9,464 nucleotides of DNA, taken from NCBI GenBank assembly GCA_025356915.1, contig JANXQG010000480.1, forward strand, positions 1-9,464, in the 5' to 3' direction. Shown piece by piece: positions 1 through 6,232 of this stretch (the first letter of the stretch is position 1; each line of letters begins with the position of its first letter). A model generated the notes under the pieces. It saw only the letters and a list, made by a program, of their open reading frames with translations. It was not told the origin of the DNA and did no database searches. The position numbers were made by a program, and so were the translations under genes. The DNA is from Planctomycetota bacterium (GTDB lineage Bacteria > Planctomycetota > Planctomycetia > Pirellulales > Thermoguttaceae).

Positions 1-461
1 CCGCAATCGCCCGGCTGCTGGCCAGTTTGCAGGAGGTGGGCCTAGGCTATGTGACGCTCGGGCAGTCGTCGACGACGCTCAGCGGCGGCGAGGCCCAGCG
101 GATCAAGCTGGCCAACGAGCTTGGCTGCGTTGATACGGGCAAGACGTTTTATATCCTCGACGAGCCGACTACCGGCCTGCACTTTGACGACATCAAGAAG
201 CTGCTGACTGTCCTCAGCCGGCTAGTCGATTTAGGCAACACGGTTGTCGTGATCGAGCACAACGTCGATGTGATGAAGACAGCCGACTGGATCATCGACC
301 TTGGCCCCGACGGCGGTGATAACGGCGGCCATGTCGTGGCCACCGGCACCCCGGAGCAGGTCGCGACGATCAGGGAGAACTGCACAGGGCAGTTCTTGCG
401 GGGATCTTTGCACGGCAAGTTTCTGACAGGCCAGTTTTCGGCCAGTTTTCGGACATTGTAG
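1..461 (+). CDS. uvrA: UvrA, excinuclease ABC subunit A (C-terminal end, partial)
   Basis: This is the last 152 codons of UvrA, the ATPase that finds bulky DNA lesions and loads UvrB in nucleotide excision repair. The frame is open from base 3 and the start lies outside the window. Visible in order are the ABC signature LSGGEAQRIKLANEL (fragment residues 26-40), the Walker B segment FYILDEPTTGLHFDDI, the H-loop VVVIEHNVDVMKTADWIIDL, and the UvrA-type GPDGGDNGGHVVATGTPEQVA. LSGGEAQRIKLA together with GPDGG identifies UvrA rather than another ABC ATPase. The C-terminal tail after CTGQFLRGSL looks extended and is encoded partly by an 11-bp tandem duplication (429-452). The gene is convergent with the helicase gene downstream. 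Identification is very secure; the length of the whole protein cannot be judged. Confidence 0.97.
   Translation, partial: AIARLLASLQEVGLGYVTLGQSSTTLSGGEAQRIKLANELGCVDTGKTFYILDEPTTGLHFDDIKKLLTVLSRLVDLGNTVVVIEHNVDVMKTADWIIDLGPDGGDNGGHVVATGTPEQVATIRENCTGQFLRGSLHGKFLTGQFSASFRTL
429..452. repeat. 11-bp tandem duplication at the uvrA 3' end
   Basis: The unit GGCCAGTTTTC occurs twice head to tail (429-439 and 440-450), followed by GG, giving about 2.2 copies. The unit is not a multiple of three, so the second copy is read in a different frame from the first. It helps form the last residues of UvrA and brings the TAG at 459-461 into frame. Confidence 0.8.
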
Positions 462-805
462 GCGGCTTGCAATTCTGCTATACTAATCTCCACGGGTGTC
501 CAAATTACTTGCACTCAACAAAAGGCGACAGCAACCCAATTTAGGATACTGGTGAAAACCATGACAAGCTGGCATGTGTGGAACGCTGGACCATTATCCG
601 CCGCTTAGGATCGGCGCATCAATAACTGTACTCATCTCGCTCCGCGAGATGCATTCCATCTCGCGGAGCGAGATGAGTACGTTCCGAAAACCCGACACTT
701 ATTGATTCGCCGGTCCTTAGGGCGATTGGGTCCAAGATTGCAGGTTGAAGTCGATCGCCTGCTGCGGCAAGTGTTGGGGATCTAACAGAAACAAGGAGTC
801 GTTTC
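462..805. other. Intergenic gap between convergent uvrA and dinG-like genes
   Basis: I see no convincing gene here. The gap holds a nested palindromic element (607-717) and otherwise unstructured sequence. As the genes on either side converge, any transcription terminator for both should lie here, and the palindrome is the only strong secondary structure. No T-rich tract follows it in either direction. Confidence 0.6.
607..717. repeat. Nested palindromic element (REP/MITE-like)
   Basis: The core is a perfect inverted repeat with 24-base arms (628-651 and 657-680) and a 5-base loop, CATTC. Each arm is itself a hairpin: the left reads CATCTCGC-TCC-GCGAGATG and the right CATCTCGC-GGA-GCGAGATG. 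A second, outer inverted repeat surrounds the core: 607-627 pairs with 697-717 at 18 of 21 positions (motif GGCG.ATCAATAA). It abuts the core on the left and is separated by 16 bases on the right. No ORF is present. This architecture fits a non-autonomous repeat element, and as RNA it could also act as a bidirectional terminator. A 5-base direct repeat CTTAG (604-608 and 716-720) overlaps the ends but is too short to call a target duplication. Confidence 0.8.
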
Positions 806-2785
806 TTACAACCTCTCCACCACTTGCCGGCAATTCGGCAACGAGGCCAAGAACATCCGCCCGTAGGGCTTCGTCCGCACGCGCGGATCGAGAATGACGA
901 CAATCCCCCGGTCGCGGCGGGTACGAATCAAACGGCCGAATCCCTGCTTGAGCTTCAAGACCGCTTCGGGCAGTTGGTAGTCATAAAACGGATTGCCGCC
1001 CGAGGCGCGGATCGCGTCCAAACGGGCTTCCAAGAGCGGCCGGTCGGGAACGCTGAAGGGGAGCCGCGTAATGATCACGTTCATTAGCGCATCGCCCGGC
1101 ACGTCGACGCCTTGCCAGAAACTATCGACGCCGAACAACACGCCACGGGGATTCGCCTTGAACTGCTCGATCATTTGCGTCCGCGGCGTACCGTCTGCTT
1201 GGCTATAAAGGGCCAGGTTCTGCTCAATGAGCCATGGCGTGAGGGCCGCCACGGCACGCCGCATCATCTCATAGCTGGTAAAGAGCGCAAAGGCCCGGCC
1301 TTCTGTCCGAGCCACGTAACGCTGGATCATGGTGATCGCCGCCACTTCGTAGCGTGTCGCCTCACTGCCGGGATCGGGCATTCCTTCCAGCAAGATAAGT
1401 TCGACCTGTTCCTGATAGTTGAACGGGCTGCCCAGGCTGAGCGTCGTCGCTTGCAATAGCCCGACGCGCGACTGGAAGAAATTGAACTTGCCCGCCGTGG
1501 CCAGCGTGGCACTGGTCATGATGACCGTGGGCACTTTATTGAAGAGGTGTTCGCGGAGGATGGGGCCGATATCGATCGGCGTGGCGGCGAGCGAAATCCG
1601 TTGCCCGCGACGCGCTCGCGTGGCCTCGACCCAGTAGACGGCCTCGGCCATCTGCTGCGTGTTCCATTCATTGAATCCCTCCGCCATGCCTTCCAGCCGG
1701 GCGGCGGCGGCGGTAAAATCCTGCCGTTCCTCGGCCTTCTGGATCAACTTGGCATGCTGGCGGACCAGACGCGAAAGATTGCTCAGCCCCTCACTCAGGG
1801 TATTCTCGACGATTTGCGGTTGCCGTACGCGGCCGCTGCCGCCCGTCTGCTGGGCGAGCCAAACGCTGATGTCTTCAAAATACTGATGTGCGCGATGATA
1901 GCAGTCGATCACCTCGGCTTGGGCATCGCGGTAGCCAGGCCGGGCCAGCAGGCCCTTGTTCGTCCGATCGTTATAGAGCCGCCGCAAGGTGAACTCGACC
2001 TGGCCGTTGGTGAGCCGCAAGCCCAGGTGATCGCCAGCCACCGACTCCAGCGTATGGGCCTCGTCGAAGATCGCGATATCGTGCTTGGGCAACATGCCCA
2101 GGCCTTCCTTGCGGAGGGCCAGGTCGGTGAAGTAGAGGGCATGATTGACCACGAGAATCTGGGCATGGCTCATCCGGCGCCGAGCTTGGTAGTAGAAACA
2201 TGCGGCATTGTTGGGGCACTTGCGGCCCATGCAGTTGGCGGAATCACTGGCCACTTCTTCCCAAACTGCGGGCAACGGCTTGTAGGGGAGATCGGAGAGC
2301 GAACCGTCGGTCGTGGTGCGCGACCAAGCTTCGATCTGGCGGAGCTGCTCGAACTCTTCTTCGTCGCTAAACAATCCCGCGGCCCGGCTCAAGGCATTAT
2401 TCAACCGCCGCAGGCTGAGGTAATTCCTCCGGCCCTTGACCAGCACGGCGGTGAACTCGGTCGGCATCACGCTCCGTAGCAGGGGCAGATCCTTGGCCAG
2501 CAGTTGCTCCTGGAGGCTGATGGTGTGCGTGGAGATGACCACCCGCGGACGCGGAGCGTCTTCCTCGCCGCTTTTGGGCTTTTCGCCCGTGGCCAAAATG
2601 GCCGGCACGAGATAGGCGAAGCTTTTGCCCACTCCGGTCCCCGCCTCGACAACCAGGTGATGGGGTTTCTCAATCGCGGCCGCCACGGCGTCGGCCATGG
2701 CCAGTTGTTCGTCGCGATGTTCGTAGTTTGTCAGACGTGCGGCAATCCGCCCCGAAGGACCCAGGATTTCAGTGGGAGAAAGCAT
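806..2785 (-). CDS. dinG: DinG/XPD-family superfamily 2 DNA helicase
   Basis: The product is a predicted 5'-3' ATP-dependent DNA helicase of the DinG/XPD (Rad3-like) family, 659 residues, which is normal for the family. Motifs in order: Walker A EAGTGVGKS (47-55), motif Ia VVISTHTISLQEQL, the iron-sulfur region (121-196), VVNHALYF, the DEAH box IFDEAHTLE (239-247), TSATLA (424-429), FGVDSFWQGVDVPGDAL, and motif VI QGFGRLIR (614-621). Three of the four family cysteines are visible (C185, C190, C196, with the DinG-like spacing of 5 and 6). The fourth position is serine (NYLS, 121-124). I chose ATG at 2785 (MLSPTEIL). The frame stays open to 3001, but that extension runs through a MITE-like element and has no domain character. 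No clear Shine-Dalgarno sequence precedes the ATG. The symbol reflects family; exact orthology to E. coli dinG is not shown. Confidence 0.92.
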   Translation of the reverse strand: MLSPTEILGPSGRIAARLTNYEHRDEQLAMADAVAAAIEKPHHLVVEAGTGVGKSFAYLVPAILATGEKPKSGEEDAPRPRVVISTHTISLQEQLLAKDLPLLRSVMPTEFTAVLVKGRRNYLSLRRLNNALSRAAGLFSDEEEFEQLRQIEAWSRTTTDGSLSDLPYKPLPAVWEEVASDSANCMGRKCPNNAACFYYQARRRMSHAQILVVNHALYFTDLALRKEGLGMLPKHDIAIFDEAHTLESVAGDHLGLRLTNGQVEFTLRRLYNDRTNKGLLARPGYRDAQAEVIDCYHRAHQYFEDISVWLAQQTGGSGRVRQPQIVENTLSEGLSNLSRLVRQHAKLIQKAEERQDFTAAAARLEGMAEGFNEWNTQQMAEAVYWVEATRARRGQRISLAATPIDIGPILREHLFNKVPTVIMTSATLATAGKFNFFQSRVGLLQATTLSLGSPFNYQEQVELILLEGMPDPGSEATRYEVAAITMIQRYVARTEGRAFALFTSYEMMRRAVAALTPWLIEQNLALYSQADGTPRTQMIEQFKANPRGVLFGVDSFWQGVDVPGDALMNVIITRLPFSVPDRPLLEARLDAIRASGGNPFYDYQLPEAVLKLKQGFGRLIRTRRDRGIVVILDPRVRTKPYGRMFLASLPNCRQVVERL

Positions 2786-3227
2786 CCGGTCAGCGTAACA
2801 TGAGAAGGCGGATGAAGGAAGGGCAGAGGGCAGGAGAACTGCAAAGTCTGGGGTCTGGTCTATTTTTCGGCGAGAACGCATGAAATTCACCCGAGATCCT
2901 TGCCCGAAAACATGGACCTGACCCCTTCGCGTTGGACTTTGCAATTCTCCTGGGGCAGAGGGGAGAATTGTGTCGGAGCGAGTCTGTTCATTTTTCTCCA
3001 CGTGGCATCTGGCAACATGTGGTCAAGGTGCAACATCATCGCCACGGCAATCATCGCACGTCGAAAAGATGCGAACAGCCCTAAATTGTTTTGCTGTAAC
3101 CAGTTCCGCTACCGCTGCTTTTCTCTTAACTGCCATGGCATTGCGTTTGCTTTCCCTCAGAACCGTCGGTCTGGCAGCGGACGCCAAGTCGCGACTTCCA
3201 AGAACTACTCCTCGTCCTTCAATTTCC
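2786..3227. other. Divergent intergenic gap (dinG-like and helical-protein genes)
   Basis: The gap contains the 122-bp inverted-repeat element 2831-2952 between 10-bp direct repeats. The remainder (about 2963-3227) is open in the plus frame that runs into the downstream gene, from GTG 2970 and ATG 3069. Its translation is low in recognisable character, so I treat it as mainly non-coding. I see no convincing sigma-70-type promoter for either gene. Confidence 0.5.
2821..2962. mobile_element. 122-bp MITE-like element with 10-bp flanking direct repeats
   Basis: The terminal inverted repeats are CAGGAGAACTGCAAAGTC at 2831-2848 and GACTTTGCAATTCTCCTG at 2935-2952, pairing at 17 of 18 positions. 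The identical decamer GGGCAGAGGG sits immediately outside both ends (2821-2830 and 2953-2962), as expected of a target-site duplication. Inside, a second imperfect inverted repeat pairs 2850-2870 (GGGGTCTGGTC core) with 2904-2925 (GACCTGACCCC core). There is no ORF, so the element would need a transposase from elsewhere. Insert plus duplication is 132 bp, a multiple of three, which is why the dinG frame stays open through it. I cannot name a parent family. Confidence 0.72.
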
Positions 3228-4082
3228 ATGCACGCTCGAGAACTTGTCGAACTGGCCTCGATCCTTTCCGCCCAAGGGCCCATGCTCATTCGCAGCGCGC
3301 CGCAACTCTCGAACCATGGCGTACAGCAATATTGGACCGCATCGAAATGCCGCCTCGATCGCTGGGCAAGAAACCTGAAAAGCTTTGCGGCCGACGCCTC
3401 TCAGTTGGATGCTACGGCCGTTCGAGTACAATGGCCGTTCGTCCGCGGCGTGCTGGAAGAGATCCTCACCGGCGAAGTACTCACCCGCGTCTGGACCGCG
3501 GTGCTCTGTCTCTACGAACGGCATCACGGCGGCAATGAACTTGAGTCGCTGGCACGCAGTATCATGATCGGGCACATGGAAGCCCGGCATCGCGTGTTGA
3601 TGTTGCTGGTGCATGGACCGGGAGTTGACGCGGAAGACGCGCTGAAACTCAATCATCTTCGCCGGCGCACGGAGCGTTGGACCGATTTGCTGGTTGGGCA
3701 CTTGGCCCGATATGGCGACGTGTCCGAATTTGCCAGCGACGCCGATCGGGCGGTCGAGTTCTCGCGAGATCTGGAGTTCCAGACGGACCAGGAAGGCGGG
3801 CGACATGCCTGGCCGCTACTGCAAGCTTCGCTCCGGGCTGCCTTCCAGCACGGTCTCGCGCCGGTGAGTCCGAACGAAGATCTAAACGCCAAGATCGCCT
3901 CGGCCATTCTCTCCTGCTTTCCCTCCGATCTGTTCGATTCGATCGGATTGTTCCGCTCGCTCTGGCTACACCGCATGTCGAACGTCACCAGCGACGTCGA
4001 GGGAATGATCGAAACGCTGGTTGGTGTCGGGCCGATGGGGTCTTTTGGCGTGGAAGAGAGATCGAGCCGGTTTGGAAGATGA
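3228..4082 (+). CDS. Conserved-looking helical protein of unknown function
   Basis: I do not recognise this 284-residue protein. It starts MHARELVELASILSAQGPML and appears mostly alpha-helical, with charged amphipathic stretches such as LNHLRRRTERWTDLLVGHLARYG. Conspicuous segments are YWTASKCRLDRWARNLKSF near residues 35-53 and a His-rich patch (ERHHGGNE). I see no signal peptide, membrane span, Walker motif or metal-binding cysteine set in this part, which suggests a soluble protein. Start choice is uncertain: the frame is open upstream, with ATG at 3069 (adding MRTALNCFAV and a weakly hydrophobic run) and GTG at 2970. I prefer 3228 because protein-like helical character begins there. It is convergent with the rhomboid gene, with only 9 bases between the stop codons. 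Confidence 0.75.
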   Translation: MHARELVELASILSAQGPMLIRSAPQLSNHGVQQYWTASKCRLDRWARNLKSFAADASQLDATAVRVQWPFVRGVLEEILTGEVLTRVWTAVLCLYERHHGGNELESLARSIMIGHMEARHRVLMLLVHGPGVDAEDALKLNHLRRRTERWTDLLVGHLARYGDVSEFASDADRAVEFSRDLEFQTDQEGGRHAWPLLQASLRAAFQHGLAPVSPNEDLNAKIASAILSCFPSDLFDSIGLFRSLWLHRMSNVTSDVEGMIETLVGVGPMGSFGVEERSSRFGR

Positions 4083-4097
4083 GCGAAAAGCTCATTC
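4077..4097. other. Hairpin spanning two convergent stop codons
   Basis: ATGAGC (4079-4084) pairs perfectly with GCTCAT (4090-4095) across a GAAAA loop, extended by a G-T pair and an A-T pair to 4077 and 4097. It contains the TGA of the plus-strand gene (4080-4082) and the TGA of the rhomboid gene (4092-4094). It may help end transcription from both sides, but there is no T-tract, so it is not a classical intrinsic terminator. Confidence 0.4.
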
Positions 4098-4961
4098 CGA
4101 GAGGCGGCGGCGCTGATACTCGCGGCTGGCATTTTCGAGGATGCGGCGTTCTTTCCGCGTGAGGCTATTCTCGCCTTCCCGATGGATCTTCTCCAGGATG
4201 TGGTCGACATCCTCGTCAGCCACCGGCGAATCGGGCTCATCCTCGGGCTTGAAAACCTTGAGCGAAGGCCGCGAATGGCCTTTCAGCCAGGCGGCTGCCG
4301 ATTGATAAAGTCCTCCGAAGTTCCACTGTAGACTGAAGTAGGCCAAGGCGAAGGCTGTTCCGCCCAAGTGAGCGGTAAAGGCGATGTGCTGGTCAGCTCG
4401 TCCCATCGCTCCCAAAATGTCGTAGGCAATCACCCCAGCACCCAGGAGCCAGGCCGGCACCGGAATCACGAACATGAAAAGGAGTATCCGCTTGGGGAAA
4501 TTCAAGGCATAGAGCACCACAACGCCGGCAATCGCCCCCGAGGCGCCAATCAAGTTACTCGGTCGGTGCGGATCGAATAGTTGGTTCGTTACTGTCCAGA
4601 CTATGGCCGCGAATGCCAGCATCGCCAGGTAGAGGCGGATGAATTCCCGTGTGCCATACCGTTCCTCGACATCCCGGCCGAGGAAGAACAGGGCCAGCAT
4701 ATTGAAAACAATGTGCTTCGCACTGTCGGGATCATGCACAAATCCGTAGGTCAGGAATTGCCACCACATCCATGGCCGCCAGAGCGTATCATTGACGCCG
4801 ACATGGGTAGAGAGCAGATTGACGACGGTCGAGCCAGAGATAAGCTCCAGGACGAAGACGGCGACATTCAATAGAACAATAGCACCCACGGCGGAACGGG
4901 GAACCTGTAGCCGAAAACCGCTGCTTCCTTGGCGGTAGTAATCGCGATCGTAGATACCCAC
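4092..4961 (-). CDS. Rhomboid-family intramembrane serine protease
   Basis: The product, 289 residues, is a rhomboid protease, a polytopic membrane enzyme that cleaves transmembrane helices. From the GTG start the visible features are a first membrane helix at about 24-42, the luminal WR-type segment VNDTLWRPWMWWQFLTYGFVH (56-76), HIVFNMLALFFLG with the conserved His83 and Asn87, the catalytic serine in GASG (S141), and the catalytic histidine in AHLGG (H198). The dyad is therefore complete. A soluble C-terminal tail of about 65 residues ends in an acidic segment and a basic helix (HILEKIHREGENSLTRKERR), of the kind appended to many planctomycete rhomboids. The GTG at 4961 gives the typical GIYDRDYYR N-terminus and lies 4 bases after the upstream stop, so the two genes are very likely co-transcribed. 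The longer open frame (to 5132) overlaps that gene and is rejected. Confidence 0.93.
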   Translation of the reverse strand: MGIYDRDYYRQGSSGFRLQVPRSAVGAIVLLNVAVFVLELISGSTVVNLLSTHVGVNDTLWRPWMWWQFLTYGFVHDPDSAKHIVFNMLALFFLGRDVEERYGTREFIRLYLAMLAFAAIVWTVTNQLFDPHRPSNLIGASGAIAGVVVLYALNFPKRILLFMFVIPVPAWLLGAGVIAYDILGAMGRADQHIAFTAHLGGTAFALAYFSLQWNFGGLYQSAAAWLKGHSRPSLKVFKPEDEPDSPVADEDVDHILEKIHREGENSLTRKERRILENASREYQRRRLSE

Positions 4962-4965
4962 TCGG

Positions 4966-5991
4966 TCAGTTTGCCCTCGATCCAAATTGAGCCATGCTGC
5001 GCATCCGGCTATCGATCTTATCGGACGCGTCCTTCTGTAGCTTGGCAATTTCCTGTGCGTATTCGTGGTTCTTGGCAATCGCATCTTTGACAAGCATTTG
5101 GAATTCCTTGAGCCTGTCTTGCCGGCTAGCAAAAAGATCTGCCACTGCCGTTAGCTCGGCTTTCGCCCAATCGAGTTCTTTCTTGACCTGGGTCTTCTCT
5201 TTTTCCGCCAGGGCCTCCTGGTTCTTTGCTTCCTGGCTGGCGGCCTCCAGGTAGCTCAAATCCCGGCTAGCCGATTCCCGGCGGTCAGCGAACAGCGTGC
5301 GGTGCATCTCACATGTCCGGAAAATTTCCAGATAATCGCGGAGCGGCCGCTCGGATTTGTCGACCAATCCCCACTTCTTTTGATCTCCCGGTAAGTTCGC
5401 GAACCAATTCTTTTGATCTTCCGTCAAGTTCGCGAAAGCCTCGTGTTCGTCGGTCGGCATCATTTCGTACAAGACCCAAGGACTCTTGCTTTCCGTCACA
5501 TGCTTGGATAGCGAACTGACCAGTTGGGTGGTGCTGGCCAACACTACCTGCTTCTCACCGACGGCTTTCACGTAGAACTCGCCCAGATACTTGCCCGGCA
5601 ACTGATCGTCGCCTTCTTCAAACACATAAAGCAGCATCTTGTCGTTGGGAACGGACTCCTCGGTGCTGACTTTGACTTCCATGGTACCGGATGGAGCTAC
5701 TGCGGCCTTCTGCTTCTCGCACCTCGGCCAAATGCGCCCGCGGTTGGCCAACACCCGCCCTAAATCAATGCGCAACTGCTGAACGCCAATCGTCTTGTCG
5801 GCACGAGGGGACTTGTGATCGGCCGTCCGCAAACTGACAATCTCCGCATTGACCTCCTTTAACCTTTTTTCAAAGTCATTGGCCTTGTTAGCCCAATACT
5901 GATAGGTCTTGACCGTCCTGGCGGCAGCATGAAAGAAGCCGAGGGAGATGACGCAAATAAGCCCCAACAAGATTTTATTCCATACGCTCAT
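4966..5991 (-). CDS. Membrane-anchored coiled-coil protein, unknown function
   Basis: This 341-residue protein has one N-terminal membrane helix (about residues 5-23, NKILLGLICVISLGFFHAA). Next come a Lys/Glu-rich coiled-coil stretch (about 35-56), a central domain that may be beta-rich (about 100-175, including KMLLYVFEEGDDQLPGKYLG), and a long second coiled coil (about 236-325). A tandem 11-residue repeat lies at 187-208 (ANLTEDQKNWF / ANLPGDQKKWG). I know this general form from planctomycetes but not its function. Without a cleavage site after the helix it is probably inner-membrane anchored, with the bulk outside the cytoplasm. ATG 5991 is chosen because a promoter (-35 TTGACA, -10 TATCAT) lies just upstream, inside the longer open frame to 6126. 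It leads the operon with the rhomboid gene. Confidence 0.85.
   Translation of the reverse strand: MSVWNKILLGLICVISLGFFHAAARTVKTYQYWANKANDFEKRLKEVNAEIVSLRTADHKSPRADKTIGVQQLRIDLGRVLANRGRIWPRCEKQKAAVAPSGTMEVKVSTEESVPNDKMLLYVFEEGDDQLPGKYLGEFYVKAVGEKQVVLASTTQLVSSLSKHVTESKSPWVLYEMMPTDEHEAFANLTEDQKNWFANLPGDQKKWGLVDKSERPLRDYLEIFRTCEMHRTLFADRRESASRDLSYLEAASQEAKNQEALAEKEKTQVKKELDWAKAELTAVADLFASRQDRLKEFQMLVKDAIAKNHEYAQEIAKLQKDASDKIDSRMRSMAQFGSRAN
5377..5442. repeat. 33-bp tandem duplication inside the coiled-coil gene
   Basis: Two adjacent 33-bp units (5377-5409 and 5410-5442) share CTTTTGATCT and AAGTTCGCGAA with a few differences. The period is in frame, giving two diverged copies of an 11-residue unit, ANL..DQK.W. 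Confidence 0.75.
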
Positions 5992-5997
5992 ACCTAG

Positions 5998-6026
5998 ATG
6001 ATATTCAGAGCCAAAAGGGGTGTCAA
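5998..6026 (-). promoter_or_regulatory. Sigma-70-type promoter for the coiled-coil/rhomboid operon
   Basis: Read on the minus strand, TTGACA (6026-6021) is a perfect -35 consensus. It is followed after exactly 17 bases by TATCAT (6003-5998), a 5/6 match to the -10 consensus. The -10 ends only 6 bases before the ATG (5991), so transcription should begin at or next to the start codon, implying a leaderless message. Confidence 0.65.
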
Positions 6027-6137
6027 GCATTATCATTGCCTGATTTTCCGATCCTCCTTGCATCTCACTACCCAAAAGGGGGTGTGTTTCGGCCGTATAA
6101 CAGAAACGAAGCAGAACGGAATTCATCCCATTTTGTT

Positions 6138-6161
6138 GTGGCCGGTCTCCGACCGCGCCAC
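6138..6161. repeat. GC-rich hairpin between divergent genes
   Basis: GTGGC-CGGTC (6138-6147) pairs with GACCG-C-GCCAC (6151-6161) around a TCC loop: a 10-bp stem with one bulged C. It begins within a copy of TTGTGGCCGG, a decamer seen twice more at 7270 and 7536. It is not followed by a T-tract and may be part of a dispersed repeat. Confidence 0.6.
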
Positions 6162-6219
6162 GCCTAGGGTTTTCCCCAGCTCAGTATCCCCGTAAAATTA
6201 CTCGGCCTGTTCATCTGTC

Positions 6220-6224
6220 GGAGG
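6220..6224 (+). promoter_or_regulatory. Ribosome binding site for the amidotransferase gene
   Basis: GGAGG ends 8 bases before the ATG at 6233 and fixes that start. Confidence 0.75.
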
Positions 6225-6232
6225 TCGTTTTC

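Noticed and set aside
376..396. 8-bp hairpin AGAACTGC/GCAGTTCT in uvrA, as a terminator
   Set aside because: It is inside the coding sequence 60 bases before the stop and no T-tract follows.
1547..2479. Long plus-strand open frame (310 codons) opposite the helicase gene
   Set aside because: It is entirely antisense to a helicase with all motifs intact, and its translation has no recognisable domain; GC-rich codon use on the other strand explains the open frame.
2786..3001. 72-residue N-terminal extension of the helicase
   Set aside because: It crosses the inverted-repeat element and flanking duplication, and typical DinG-like proteins begin close to MLSPTEIL.
3219..3806. Minus-strand open frame of 195 codons opposite the helical-protein gene
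   Set aside because: I judged it a shadow: no motif, no ribosome binding site, and the plus frame has better protein character through to a stop that meets the next gene neatly.
4962..5132. 57-residue N-terminal extension of the rhomboid protein
   Set aside because: It overlaps the coiled-coil gene in another frame, and the GTG at 4961 gives the typical GIYDRDYYR start 4 bases after that gene's stop.
6193..6198. TAAAAT as a -10 element for the amidotransferase gene
   Set aside because: No acceptable -35 lies 16-18 bases upstream, so the call is too weak.
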